Shown here: piece by piece, positions 45,542 to 54,398 of the stretch
Position numbering within the stretch: position 1 is the first letter of the stretch
How the letters are laid out: every line of letters begins with the position of its first letter
Assembly (NCBI RefSeq): GCF_018614575.1
Contig: NZ_JAGGOJ010000017.1
Location: 62,001 to 126,000, forward strand
Direction: 5' to 3'
DNA: 64,000 nucleotides
Source: Streptomyces sp. ISL-10
GTDB taxonomy: Bacteria > Actinomycetota > Actinomycetes > Streptomycetales > Streptomycetaceae
Notes under the pieces: model-generated
What the model was told of the DNA's origin: nothing
What the model saw: only the letters and a program-made list of their open reading frames with translations
The model's database searches: none
Translations under genes and position numbers: made by a program

Positions 45542-47085
45542 CGGTTCCCGCCCCTCTTGTCGGCCTCCGCGACCAGCAGGTCCGCGCATTTCTCCCCGAC
45601 CATCAGCACTGTGATCATCGGGTTGACGGCCGTCATCGTCGGGAAGACCGACGCGTCGGCGATGCGGATGCCGTGCAGGCCGCGGATCTTCAAGTCGGGG
45701 GTGACGACCGCGAGTTCGTCGCCGTCCGACCCCATCCGACAGGTACCCGCCGGGTGGTAGACGGTGTGCGCGACCTTGCGCGCGTATTCGCTGATGTCCT
45801 CGTCGGAGGTGACCTCCGGCCCCGGGCAGACCTCACGCTTCAGCCACCCGGCAAGCGGCTCCTGCTTCGCGATCTCGCGCGCGATCCTGATCCCGTCGAC
45901 CAGCGTGCGGCCGTCGTAGTCGTCCTCGTCGGTGAAGTACCGGAAGTCGAGGGCGGGCTTGACCTCGGGGTCGGCGCTGGTCAGGTAGAGGCGGCCGCGG
46001 CTCTTGGGCTTGGGGATGTTGGGGGTCATCGACACGCCGTGCGCGGGCCGTTCGTAGCCCAGCCGCTCGGGGTTGTCGGTGAAGGGAATCTGGTAGAAGT
46101 GGAACATCAGGTCGGGGCCCGCGGACGCGGGGTCCCGCCGCACGAAGAGCCCGGCGTCGCTGTCCATCGCGGAGTTCTCTGGGATGGGCCCGTGGGTCTC
46201 CCAGACGATGACCGACTCGGGGTGGTCGAGCAGGTTCTCGCCGACGCCCGGCAGATCGTGCACGACTGGGATCCCGAGCTTCTCCAGGTCGGCGCGCGGC
46301 CCGATGCCGGAGTGCAGCAGCAGCCTCGGGGTGTCCACGGCGCCCGCGCACACGAGCACCTCGCGCCGGGCCCGTACGACGTGCTCCTCGCCGTCCTTGG
46401 TGCGCACGTGCACGCCGGTGGCCCGGGTACCGTCCAGTTCCAGCCGGAACGCCCAGGTCTCCAGGGCGATGTGCAGGTTCGGCCGGTCGAGGAACGGGTG
46501 CAGGTAGGCGACCGACGCGGAGGAGCGCTTGTTGTTCTCCGGGTGGTACGCGAGGTCGAAGAAGCCGACGCCCTCGTGGAACGGCGCCTTGTTGAAGCCC
46601 TCTACACGCGGCACGTCGAGCGCGGTCTGCGCGGCGTCGACGAAGTCGCGGGCGATGGCGTTCCGGTCGGCCTCGTCGACGGGGACGATGTTGTTGCGCA
46701 GCTTGCCGAAGTACGGGTCCATCGACGCGGCGTCCCAGCCCTCGGCGCCGGCCTCGGCCCACTCGTCCCAGTCGGACGGCAGCGGCTTGAAGGCGATGAG
46801 GGTGTTGTGGGACGAGCAGCCGCCGAGCACACGGGCGCGGCTGTGGCGGATGTGCGAGTTTCCGCGGGGCTGCTCGGTGGTCGGGTAGTCGTAGTCGAGT
46901 TCGCCGCCGAGGAGGCCCATCCAGCGGCGCAGCGTGAGCACGTCGTCTCGGCCGACGTCGCTGGGGCCGCCCTCGATGACGGCGACGGTGACGTCGGAGT
47001 TCTCGGTGAGGCGGGAGGCGATCACGGAGCCGGCGGTCCCGCCGCCGACGACGACGTAGTCGTACACGGTGTGGTGCTCGGTCAT
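45538..47085 (-). CDS. GMC-family oxidoreductase, probable choline dehydrogenase
   Basis: 515 residues. FAD site YDYVVVGGGTAGSVIASRL near residue 8. GMC signatures RARVLGGCSSHNTLIAF (about 85) and GAVDTPRLLLHSGIGPRADL (about 265). The C-terminal catalytic His/His region includes VAHTVYHPAGTCRMGSD and GIRIADASVFPTMTAVNPM. It oxidises an alcohol to an aldehyde; next to a betaine-aldehyde-type dehydrogenase and a betaine transporter it is probably choline to betaine aldehyde. It is the second gene of the operon, 17 bp after betB. Confidence 0.9.
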   Translation of the reverse strand: MTEHHTVYDYVVVGGGTAGSVIASRLTENSDVTVAVIEGGPSDVGRDDVLTLRRWMGLLGGELDYDYPTTEQPRGNSHIRHSRARVLGGCSSHNTLIAFKPLPSDWDEWAEAGAEGWDAASMDPYFGKLRNNIVPVDEADRNAIARDFVDAAQTALDVPRVEGFNKAPFHEGVGFFDLAYHPENNKRSSASVAYLHPFLDRPNLHIALETWAFRLELDGTRATGVHVRTKDGEEHVVRARREVLVCAGAVDTPRLLLHSGIGPRADLEKLGIPVVHDLPGVGENLLDHPESVIVWETHGPIPENSAMDSDAGLFVRRDPASAGPDLMFHFYQIPFTDNPERLGYERPAHGVSMTPNIPKPKSRGRLYLTSADPEVKPALDFRYFTDEDDYDGRTLVDGIRIAREIAKQEPLAGWLKREVCPGPEVTSDEDISEYARKVAHTVYHPAGTCRMGSDGDELAVVTPDLKIRGLHGIRIADASVFPTMTAVNPMITVLMVGEKCADLLVAEADKRGGNR

Positions 47086-47102
47086 GTGCTGCTTTCTCCC
47101 GC

Positions 47103-48590
47103 TCAGCCCGCGAACCAGCGCACGGGGCGCGGAGCGAGGTTCTGGTAGATGTGCTTGGTCTCGCGGTACTCGGCGAGCCCCGTCGGGCCCAGCTCACGGC
47201 CGGTGCCCGACTTCCCGAAGCCACCCCATTCGGCCTGCGGCAGGTAGGGGTGGAAGTCGTTGATCCACACGGTGCCGTGGCGCATCCGTCCAGCGACTCG
47301 GCGGGCGCGGCCCGCGTCGGCGGTCCACACGGCGCCGGCGAGGCCGAACTCGGTGTCGTTGGCCAAGGTGACGGCCTCGTGCTCCGTGCGGAAGGTCTCG
47401 ACGGTGAGGACCGGTCCGAAGATCTCCTCACGGACGACCCGCATCCGGCGGTTGCACCGATCGAGGACGGTGGGGCGGTAGAAGTAGCCGGGGCCGTCCG
47501 GGCGTTCGCCGCCGGCCCTGAGCACCGCACCCTCCTCCAGCGCGGACGCGACGAAGTCCTGGGTCCTGGCGAGCTGCTGCGCCGAGACGAGCGGACCGCA
47601 CTCGACACCCTTGTCGGTGCCGCGTCCGAGCCGGATCTTCTCGGCCCGGCGGGCGAGTTCGGCGACGAAGCGTTCGCGCAGCGACTCCTCGACGATGAGG
47701 CGGGAGCCGGCGGAGCAGACCTGACCGCTGTGGATGAAGGCGGCGTTGAGCGCCTGGTCGACAGCGGTGTCGAAGCCTTCCTCGGTCGCGCAGGCGTCGG
47801 CGAATACGACGTTGGGGTTCTTGCCGCCGAGTTCGAGAGCGACCTTCTTGACGGTGTCGGCGGCGGCGTGGGCGACCTTGGTGCCGCTGACGAGCCCGCC
47901 GGTGAAGGACACGAGGTCCACGTCGGGGTGCTCGGCGAGGCGCGCGCCGACGGTGTCGCCGGGGCCGGTGACGAGGTTCGCGGCACCGGGCGGCAGCCCG
48001 GCCTCCATCAGCAGCTCCATGAGCGCGACGGTGGTCAGCGGGGTGATCTCGCTGGGCTTGATCACAAAGGTGTTGCCGGCGGCGAGCGCCGGGGCGACCT
48101 TCCAGCTGGCCTGGAGCAGAGGGTAGTTCCAGGGCGTGATCAGCGCGCAGACCCCGACGGGTTCGTGCACGACCACGCTGTGGATGTCGTCGGACCCGGC
48201 GTCGACGACGCGGCCACCGCTCTCGTTCATGACGAGGTCGGCGAAGTAGACGAAGGCGTCGCGCACGCAGTCGACGTCGGTTCGCCCCTCTTCGAGGGTC
48301 TTTCCGGCGTCCTGGCTCTCCAGGCCGGCGATCCTCTCCCGGTCCCGTTCCAGCAGGGCGGCGACGCGCCGCAGGAGGGCGGCGCGTTCGGCGACGGGCG
48401 TACGCGGCCAGGTCCCGTCGTCGAAGGCGGCCCGCGCGGCGGCCACGGCGTCGTCGGTGTCGGTGGTGCCGCCTTCCGAGACGACGGCGAACACGCTCGC
48501 GTCGACAGGGTCGATGATCTCGCGCGTGGCGCCGGAGACGGCTGAGCGCCATTCCCCGCCCACGTGGATGGTCTGTTGTGCTGTCGACAC
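47103..48590 (-). CDS. betB: Aldehyde dehydrogenase, probable betaine-aldehyde dehydrogenase
   Basis: 495 residues from a GTG at 48590. NAD(P)-dependent ALDH motifs: TPWNYPLLQASWKVAPALAA, SFTGGLVSGTKV, catalytic Glu in VALELGGKNPN, catalytic Cys in HSGQVCSAGSRL (about 288), EEIFGPVL, and WGGFGKSGTGRELG near the C-terminus. Paired with a GMC oxidoreductase it likely completes choline to glycine betaine. It is the first gene of the operon. A 27-bp repeat array occupies the upstream gap. Exact substrate is inferred from context. Confidence 0.88.
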   Translation of the reverse strand: MSTAQQTIHVGGEWRSAVSGATREIIDPVDASVFAVVSEGGTTDTDDAVAAARAAFDDGTWPRTPVAERAALLRRVAALLERDRERIAGLESQDAGKTLEEGRTDVDCVRDAFVYFADLVMNESGGRVVDAGSDDIHSVVVHEPVGVCALITPWNYPLLQASWKVAPALAAGNTFVIKPSEITPLTTVALMELLMEAGLPPGAANLVTGPGDTVGARLAEHPDVDLVSFTGGLVSGTKVAHAAADTVKKVALELGGKNPNVVFADACATEEGFDTAVDQALNAAFIHSGQVCSAGSRLIVEESLRERFVAELARRAEKIRLGRGTDKGVECGPLVSAQQLARTQDFVASALEEGAVLRAGGERPDGPGYFYRPTVLDRCNRRMRVVREEIFGPVLTVETFRTEHEAVTLANDTEFGLAGAVWTADAGRARRVAGRMRHGTVWINDFHPYLPQAEWGGFGKSGTGRELGPTGLAEYRETKHIYQNLAPRPVRWFAG

Positions 48591-48715
48591 GTCGTGTTCG
48601 GCCTTTCGTTCCCGTTTCGTCCTGCACCGGTCACAACCCGGCGATCTGGCCGCCTGCCCGGGTATCCGAAAACCATGCGCAACGCTTAACGGAAAGTGCT
48701 CCGCCTCACACCGGT

Positions 48716-48872
48716 CGTGCGACGTGGGTCACTCGCACCACCGACCGTGCGACGTGGGTCACTCGAACCGTCCGTGCGACGTGGGTCACTCGAACCGTCC
48801 GTGCGACGTGGGTCACTCGCACCGTCCGTGCGACGCGGTGATTCACGCCGACCGTGCGACGTGGGTCGCTCG
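48716..48872. repeat. 27-bp tandem repeat array upstream of the choline/betaine operon
   Basis: In the 363-bp gap between betB and the DUF6882-like gene, six copies of a core GTGCGACGTGGGTCACTCG begin at 48716, 48747, 48774, 48801, 48828 and 48854. Spacing is mostly 27 bp. Copy five is degenerate and copy six has one change. The core holds GTGACCCAC/GTGGGTCAC half-sites. No gene is supported elsewhere in the gap. Confidence 0.9.
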
Positions 48873-48953
48873 CCTGCGTTCCCCCGTCCGGCGTCGGCAC
48901 CCACGCCCAGGACCCGGCTCGGTCCGTTGCGGCAGACCCTTTAGGTTGTGATC

Positions 48954-49655
48954 ATGACCATGACCTTCAGCGAGCCGTTCCTCCGGCTCACCGAGGAGCA
49001 CTCCGCCTGGGGTGCCGAACAGCTCGAAATCTTCAACGAGTTCCTGCCCGTGGGCGAGTGGAGCGCCGACCTCGGGCAGTGCCTGTACCGGCAGGCGGGT
49101 CGTGAGCTGAGGATCTCGCTGCTCGGCACGCTCGACACCGACGAGCAGTCGTGGCTCTGGGCGTGGGCCAACCCCGGATTCGAGGGCACGCCCGTCGCAC
49201 GCGCCGCCGAGGAGGTGCGGCGTTACGGCCAGGCGAACGGCCTGCGGGAGTTCACCGACGACCTGGTCCGCCTGGCCGGGCACGACGACCCCCGCCGTGC
49301 GGCCGAGACCCTGGCCTTCGCCGCCATGGGCGTCCTCGGCGCCACCGGATACATCGGCGTCCAGGCGAACGCCTCCGCCCGCGCCTACCTGGTCCCCGAC
49401 GACCCCCAGGTGCCCCGCGCCGAACCTGACGCGATCACGCTCCCCCGCGTGCTCCTCACGGGCGCCGCCCTCCTCGGCGGCTCCGCCCGCCAGGTCGTGA
49501 GCGGCTACTTCGCGCACCACGGCCTCCCCCACCGCGAGGCTCCCGGCCGGATGAGCGCGGGCCTCCCGGACGGCGGCACGGTCGACGTCCTCTTCGACGA
49601 CCTCGACCGCATCGCCTCGGTGAGCATCAACACGGGCGACCCGGCCACCACGTGA
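48954..49655 (+). CDS. DUF6882-like hypothetical protein
   Basis: 233 residues from the ATG at 48954. A -10-like TAGGTT ends six bases before it with no ribosome site, so the transcript may be leaderless. The N-terminal half carries FLRLTEEHSAWGAEQLEIFN and WLWAWANPGFEGTPVARAAEEV, which I associate with the actinobacterial DUF6882 family. The C-terminal ~60 residues, with DDLDRIASVSINTG, resemble a second small domain. Soluble, no known function. It converges on mdh with a strong stem-loop between. Confidence 0.75.
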   Translation: MTMTFSEPFLRLTEEHSAWGAEQLEIFNEFLPVGEWSADLGQCLYRQAGRELRISLLGTLDTDEQSWLWAWANPGFEGTPVARAAEEVRRYGQANGLREFTDDLVRLAGHDDPRRAAETLAFAAMGVLGATGYIGVQANASARAYLVPDDPQVPRAEPDAITLPRVLLTGAALLGGSARQVVSGYFAHHGLPHREAPGRMSAGLPDGGTVDVLFDDLDRIASVSINTGDPATT

Positions 49656-49860
49656 GCTGAGCGGCCCCGGGCGCCGTGGCCCCGTGCGGTGAGCGGCAGA
49701 CGATTCATGCGCCGCAACAAACGCGTCGCCGCTTCAGGCCCGGGGGCTGTCTGCTCTCCAGGCGTCGTGCCGTCAGCAGGCAAGGGGCCGCCGTGCTGAG
49801 CAGGCTGCCTGCCGCGGCCGAAGCCGCCGGGCGGCGCGCTGCCCCCGTCCGGGAACGGGC

Positions 49861-49894
49861 ACGCCCCCCGGCGGCCGAAGCCGCCGGGGGGCGT
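49861..49894 (-). terminator. Terminator of mdh
   Basis: A perfect 15-bp stem (ACGCCCCCCGGCGGC and its complement) with a CGAA tetraloop, 21 bp after the mdh stop. It could also stop read-through from the converging gene. Confidence 0.85.
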
Positions 49895-49914
49895 GAACCG
49901 CTGTGTGCGGCAGG

Positions 49915-50904
49915 TCAGATGAGGCCGAGCTCGCGGACCGCTGCGCGCTCCTCCTCCAGCTCCTGCACGGACGCGTCGATGCGCGTACGCGAGAAGTCGT
50001 TGATCTCCAGGCCCTGGACGATCTCGTACTTGCCGTCCTTGCAGGTGACCGGGAAGGAGGAGATCAGGCCCTCCGGGACGCCGTAGGAGCCGTCCGACGG
50101 GATGCCCATGGAGGTCCAGTCGCCCTCGGCGGTGCCGTTCACCCAGGTGTGAACGTGGTCGATGGCGGCGTTCGCGGCCGAGGCGGCCGAGGACGCGCCA
50201 CGGGCCTCGATGATCGCGGCGCCGCGCTTGGCGACCGTCGGGATGAACGTGTCGGCCAGCCACGCCTCGTCGTTGACGACCTCGGCGGCGTTCTTGCCCG
50301 CGATCTCCGCGTGGAAGATGTCCGGGTACTGGGTTGCCGAGTGGTTGCCCCAGATGGTCAGGCGCCTGATGTCGGAGACGGCGGCGCCGGTCTTGGCGGC
50401 CAGCTGCGAGATCGCGCGGTTGTGGTCGAGGCGGGTCATCGCGGTGAATCGCTCGGCCGGTACGTCCGGGGCCGCGGCCTGCGCGATGAGCGCGTTGGTG
50501 TTGGCCGGGTTGCCGACGACGAGGACCTTGATGTCGTCCGCGGCGTTGTCGTTGATGGCCTTGCCCTGCGGCTTGAAGATGCCGCCGTTGGCGGACAGCA
50601 GGTCGCCGCGCTCCATGCCCTTGGTGCGGGGGCGGGCGCCGACGAGGAGGGCGACGTTGGCGCCGTCGAAGGCCACGTTCGGGTCGTCGGTGATGTCGAT
50701 GCCCTTGAGCAGCGGGAAGGCGCAGTCGTCGAGCTCCATGGCGGTGCCCTCGGCGGCCTTCAGGCCCTGCGGGATCTCCAGCAGGCGCAGCTTGACCGGC
50801 ACATCCGCGCCGAGCAGGTGGCCGGAGGCGATGCGGAAGAGCAGCGCGTAGCCGATCTGGCCGGCCGCGCCGGTCACGGTGACGTTGACGGGAGTGCGGG
50901 TCAT
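49915..50904 (-). CDS. mdh: Malate dehydrogenase
   Basis: 329 residues; ACGGAG lies seven bases before the ATG at 50904. NAD-binding VTGAAGQIGYALLFRIASG at the N-terminus. Active-site features are GARPRTKGMERGDLL, VGNPANTNALIA, RLDHNRAISQLA and the catalytic His in WGNHSATQYPD (about 190). It interconverts malate and oxaloacetate in the TCA cycle, alongside sdh and suc genes in the window. It is of the cytosolic-type MDH clade with residues 70-85 TAMELDDCAFPLLKGI. Confidence 0.97.
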   Translation of the reverse strand: MTRTPVNVTVTGAAGQIGYALLFRIASGHLLGADVPVKLRLLEIPQGLKAAEGTAMELDDCAFPLLKGIDITDDPNVAFDGANVALLVGARPRTKGMERGDLLSANGGIFKPQGKAINDNAADDIKVLVVGNPANTNALIAQAAAPDVPAERFTAMTRLDHNRAISQLAAKTGAAVSDIRRLTIWGNHSATQYPDIFHAEIAGKNAAEVVNDEAWLADTFIPTVAKRGAAIIEARGASSAASAANAAIDHVHTWVNGTAEGDWTSMGIPSDGSYGVPEGLISSFPVTCKDGKYEIVQGLEINDFSRTRIDASVQELEEERAAVRELGLI

Positions 50905-51768
50905 GGCGATCTCCGTAAGACAGCTGGCGGTGGGCAACACTGCCCCTCGTGCGGGACGTCTCGTCCACGCCTACCTGAATCTTGACGTGAAGAGAATTCC
51001 AGCGGTCAGGCTATCCGACCCGGCCCCGGCCCAATCCTCACCCCCTTGTGGCGCGGCTCACCCGTCCACGCGCCTCACAGGCTGTCCGGCGGGTCCTCGG
51101 GGTGCCGGCTACGCGGGGGCGGCTGCTGCGTGCTCGCTGACGCGAGCGTGGTGCCACAGGCGCGGCGACGGCCGCGGCCAGCGGCGACGCCTGCGCATCG
51201 GCGACGGCCGCGGCTGTCACTGACGCCGCGCATCGAGCGCCGCCACCGACGGCAGACAGCCGGCCCACGGCCGCTCACAGAGGGCCTGGGGCAGGCCGCG
51301 ATCGTCGGCGGGAGTGCCCGCCGCATGGCCTCTGCCGCCGACGTCGTGCCGCCCTGCGCTTCGGCGGGCGCCATCGCCAGGCGTCGCCGCCTCGGCGGGC
51401 CGCACAACCGGGGCCGCCGGGGCGAGCCGCTTGCGCGAGCGGGACCGCCCACCGCGGCGGAGCCTCCAGCGCACGCCCGCGGCAGGCCGCTGACGCAAAT
51501 AGGGGCCGCCCGCACGCGGCCGCTGACGCCGACGTGGAATGCGTGCCGCGTGATCGCTGACGCGGGCGTGGTGCCACGACGCGGGCGTGGTGCGCCAGCG
51601 CGTCGCCGGACGCCGCCCGTAGGGGCACCTGCGGCTTCGTTGGCGAGCGAGCGCCCTGGCCGCCCTCCGTAGCGGAACGATCACACCGTGGCGGAATGGT
51701 CACCTCCGTGCCACAGGCCCCATCCGTCACTTGAACGGATTTGGCGCGTCCATGACCCTTGAAACACG
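50905..51768. other. Gene-poor, very GC-rich stretch upstream of mdh
   Basis: 864 bp with no reading frame showing convincing protein composition; all long frames are Arg/Ala/Gly/Pro-rich in both strands. Features: an imperfect palindrome TCTTGACGTGAAGA at 50980-50993 near the mdh promoter; two 23-bp copies, at 51135-51157 and 51555-51577, of a sequence starting CGCTGACGC and ending GTGGTGCCAC with one mismatch; and many scattered CTGACGC words. It may be decayed or non-coding DNA. Confidence 0.5.
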
Positions 51769-51808
51769 ACGGCGCCCGTCCTCCCTCGGGGGAGAGGACG
51801 GGCGCCGT
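51769..51808 (-). terminator. Terminator of the folD-DUF3017 operon
   Basis: Perfect 15-bp stem (ACGGCGCCCGTCCTC and its complement) with a 10-nt loop, 30 bp after the DUF3017 stop at 51838. Confidence 0.85.
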
Positions 51809-51837
51809 TCACGGTTCGTGCCGGCCTGCGGCCGCCG

Positions 51838-52464
51838 CTATCGCACCGTGAAGTGGACGGCGTCCTCCAGGATGGGGATGTCCAGCCACGGCTCGGGCTG
51901 CGTCACCAGCGCGAGCAGCACGATCGCCACGCCCAGCACCCCGTACGTGATCATGTCCGTGAAACGCGAGCGCACCGCGAGCATGCCGACCGAGGGCAGG
52001 ACGCGCCGCAGTACGGCTCCGGTGATGAGCGCGGCCCCGATGAGGATCGCGCCGACCCGGAACGCCTCGGCGAAGGCGTCGGTGCCGACGATCAGCACGC
52101 CGACCGCGGTCATCCCGAGCACGGTGAGCAGTGGCCACTGCCGCGCGGGCGCCGGCGCGTCCCTCGGCGCGGCACGCCCGCCGCCCTCGGGCCGCGCGGT
52201 GTCCCGTGTGACGGCCGGAGGCCGCCGTGAGGGCTTCTTCTCGCCGGAGCCGTCGGAATCCGCAGACGCGGCGGCCCCGGAAGCGTCGGATGCGGACGCG
52301 TCGGCCCCGGACACAGCGGCCCCGGACACGGCGGACGCGGCGGCCTCGTTCGTCACCGCCCCCGGCTCGGCGGCGCCCGCAGGCGCGACCCGCTCGTCCG
52401 CCGTGTCCGCGGCACCGATCTCAGAGGCGTCTCCGTCGGGGACCTCGTTGGTGCGTACGCCCAT
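51838..52464 (-). CDS. DUF3017 membrane protein
   Basis: 208 residues. The first ~105 residues are low-complexity Ala/Ser/Asp/Gly. The conserved DUF3017 part follows: QWPLLTVLGMTAVGVLIVG (helix), FRVGAILIGAALITGAVLR (helix), SRFTDMITYGVLGVAIVLLA (helix), and ends PWLDIPILEDAVHFTVR. Function unknown. It starts nine bases after the folD stop, a conserved actinobacterial arrangement as far as I recall. Confidence 0.85.
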   Translation of the reverse strand: MGVRTNEVPDGDASEIGAADTADERVAPAGAAEPGAVTNEAAASAVSGAAVSGADASASDASGAAASADSDGSGEKKPSRRPPAVTRDTARPEGGGRAAPRDAPAPARQWPLLTVLGMTAVGVLIVGTDAFAEAFRVGAILIGAALITGAVLRRVLPSVGMLAVRSRFTDMITYGVLGVAIVLLALVTQPEPWLDIPILEDAVHFTVR

Positions 52465-52473
52465 GGGGTCGGC

Positions 52474-53343
52474 TCAGCCCTCGGCCTTGGCCGACGCCGC
52501 GCGCTCGGCCGCCTCGACCACGTTCACCAGCAGCTGCGCGCGGGTCATCGGGCCCACGCCGCCCGGGTTGGGGGCGACCCAGCCGGCGACCTCGGCCACG
52601 CCCGGGTGCACGTCGCCGACGATCTTGCCGTTCTCGTCACGGCTGACGCCCACGTCCAGCACGGCCGCGCCCGGCTTGACGTCCTCGGGCTTGATCAGGT
52701 GCGGAACGCCGGCCGCGGCGACGATGATGTCCGCCTGCTTCAGGTGCGCCGACAGGTTCCGCGTACCGGTGTGGCACTGCGTCACCGTGGCGTTCTCCGA
52801 CTTGCGGGTCAGCACCAGAGGCATCGGCCGGCCGATGGTGATGCCGCGGCCGACGACGACCACGTTCGCGCCCTTGATCTCGACGCCGTGGTGGCGCAGC
52901 AACTGGACGATGCCGTACGGCGTGCAGGGCAGCGGGCCCTCGATGCCGAGCACGAGCCGGCCCAGGCTCATCGGGTGCAGACCGTCCGCGTCCTTGGCCG
53001 GATCCATGAGTTCCAGCACGCGGTTCGCGTCGATGCCCTTGGGAAGCGGGAGTTGCACGATGTAGCCGGTGCAGTCGGGATTCTCGTTGAGCTCCCGTAC
53101 CACCGCCTCGATCTCCTCCTGCGTCGCGGTCGCGGGCAACTCGCGCTGGATGGAGGCGATACCGACCTGCGCGCAGTCGCGGTGCTTGCCGTTGACGTAC
53201 CAGCGGCTGCCCGGGTCGTCCCCGACGAGCAGGGTGCCGAGGCCGGGGGTGGCACCCCTCTCCTTGAGGGCCGCCACGCGGGCGGTCAGATCGGACTTGA
53301 TCGCGGCTGCGGTGGCCTTGCCATCGAGAATCTGGGCAGTCAT
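52474..53343 (-). CDS. folD: Methylene-THF dehydrogenase/cyclohydrolase
   Basis: 289 residues from the ATG at 53343. FolD motifs: VGDDPGSRWYVNGKHRDCAQ with the catalytic Tyr and Lys, GYIVQLPLPKGID, DGLHPMSLGRLVLG, PCTPYGIVQLL, VVVGRGITIGRPMPLVL, NPGGVGPMTRAQLLVNV. It interconverts 5,10-methylene-, methenyl- and 10-formyl-THF and supplies formyl groups to purN and purH. It is the first gene of a pair with DUF3017. I looked for and did not find a ZTP riboswitch in its leader. Confidence 0.97.
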   Translation of the reverse strand: MTAQILDGKATAAAIKSDLTARVAALKERGATPGLGTLLVGDDPGSRWYVNGKHRDCAQVGIASIQRELPATATQEEIEAVVRELNENPDCTGYIVQLPLPKGIDANRVLELMDPAKDADGLHPMSLGRLVLGIEGPLPCTPYGIVQLLRHHGVEIKGANVVVVGRGITIGRPMPLVLTRKSENATVTQCHTGTRNLSAHLKQADIIVAAAGVPHLIKPEDVKPGAAVLDVGVSRDENGKIVGDVHPGVAEVAGWVAPNPGGVGPMTRAQLLVNVVEAAERAASAKAEG

Positions 53344-53588
53344 GCCCCCATCCTCCCGGATGGACCCGTCCCGGTTCCAATCCGGTCCGCCGCCATCTCG
53401 CCCTTCGGGCGAACGGCAGGTTGCACTTGCACAACACATACGGATACCGACTGGACAAAAAGGCGACGGAAATACGACGATGATCCGCGCAGTGCCGCGG
53501 GCAGTGCCGGGGGGCAAAACAGTAAATATCGTGCAGTTCCTCCGCTCGGACCGCGCAGTCCCCGCATTTCCAACGGAGGAACCCCGCC

Positions 53589-54134
53589 ATGAGCTTCGGC
53601 GACCCGAACAACCCGTACGGCCAGCAGAGCCAGCCGCAGGGCCAGCCCGGCTACGGCTACCCCCAGGCCCCGCCGGTCCAGCCGTACGCCGGTGGCTACC
53701 CGACCGGTCCGACCGAGATGCCGGGCGGTGTCAAGGCGGCCCGCGTGATGCTGTTCATCATCGCCGGCTTCCAGGTGATCGGTGCGATCTTCGCCGCGAT
53801 GGGCGCCATCGGCCTCAACGAGGCCAAGAACGACCCGGCGCTCAAGGACGACCTCCAGTTCCAGCAGATCGCCGACATGTCGGTCGGCGCGGTGTGGGGC
53901 ATCGCTCTGCTGATCCTGGTGTGGGGTGTGCTCGCCATCTTCCTCGGCGTCAAGTTCGGCAGCGGCGGCAATGGGATCCGCGTCACCGCGATGGTCTTCG
54001 GCATCATCACGGCGGTCCTGGGCATCTACCCGTTCGTCGTGGTCGGCCTGGTGCACACCGTGCTCGCCATCCTCATCACCGTCTTCGTCGGCAAGTCCGA
54101 CGGCGGTGCCTGGTTCAACCGCCAGCGCGCCTGA
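53589..54134 (+). CDS. Small multi-pass membrane protein with Pro/Gly/Tyr-rich N-terminus
   Basis: 181 residues. The N-terminal ~45 residues are disordered (PYGQQSQPQGQPGYGYPQAP). Three to four transmembrane helices follow (about 52-72, 98-118, 127-147, 148-165). Between the first two is a soluble stretch EAKNDPALKDDLQFQQIADM. No enzymatic motif. Its architecture recalls many Streptomyces membrane proteins of unknown function. A strong stem-loop with T-rich tail follows. Confidence 0.82.
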   Translation: MSFGDPNNPYGQQSQPQGQPGYGYPQAPPVQPYAGGYPTGPTEMPGGVKAARVMLFIIAGFQVIGAIFAAMGAIGLNEAKNDPALKDDLQFQQIADMSVGAVWGIALLILVWGVLAIFLGVKFGSGGNGIRVTAMVFGIITAVLGIYPFVVVGLVHTVLAILITVFVGKSDGGAWFNRQRA

Positions 54135-54154
54135 TCCGCGCGGCGCCTCGGGTG

Positions 54155-54196
54155 CGAAGGCCGTGCACCCCGCTCCGGCGGGGCGCACGGCCTTCG
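54155..54196 (+). terminator. Intrinsic terminator after the membrane protein gene
   Basis: CGAAGGCCGTGC pairs with GCACGGCCTTCG, enclosing a shorter CCCCGC/GGGG stem. The downstream strand runs into a T-rich CCCTTTTCTCC. Confidence 0.85.
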
Positions 54197-54232
54197 CCCT
54201 TTTCTCCCGGCCCTTCGGCCGACGACGGGCGC

Positions 54233-54280
54233 GGGGCGAAGTCCTGCTGACCTGAGAACGGCGCACGGGGCGAAGTCCTG
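54233..54280. repeat. Direct repeat between two terminators
   Basis: GGGGCGAAGTCCTG occurs at 54233-54246 and 54267-54280, 34 bp apart, within a larger partly matching tandem unit. No gene is involved. Confidence 0.7.
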
Positions 54281-54295
54281 CGGCCTGAGAAGCGC

Positions 54296-54337
54296 ACGGG
54301 TGGCCCGCCGCGGACACTGCCGCGGCGGGCCACCCGT
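54296..54337 (-). terminator. Terminator of purN-purH
   Basis: A perfect 18-bp stem beginning ACGGGTGGCCCGCC with a 6-nt loop. It lies about 60 bp beyond the purH stop. Confidence 0.8.
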
Positions 54338-54343
54338 CGATCC

Positions 54344-54398
54344 GGCGCTCAGGGGTGGAGCGCTCAGTGGAAGAGGCGCTCAGCGGAGGAGGCGCTCA
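54344..54398. repeat. Four short tandem repeats at the purH 3' end
   Basis: GGCGCTCA (or AGCGCTCA) starts at 54344, 54359, 54375 and 54391, spaced 15-16 bp. On the minus strand each copy reads TGAGCGC, and the last on the plus strand contains the purH stop codon. Confidence 0.75.

Noticed and set aside
48716..48872. CRISPR array
   Set aside because: Repeat cores are 19 bp with gaps of 7-12 bp that are themselves similar, not unique spacers; no cas genes are present.
51046..51672. 208-codon plus-strand frame
   Set aside because: Arg/Ala/Gly/Pro-rich, no ribosome site, and it competes with minus frames of equal quality; not coding.
53344..53588. ZTP riboswitch upstream of folD
   Set aside because: The folD leader has a short TCGCCC/GGGCGA hairpin but neither conserved pfl segment.
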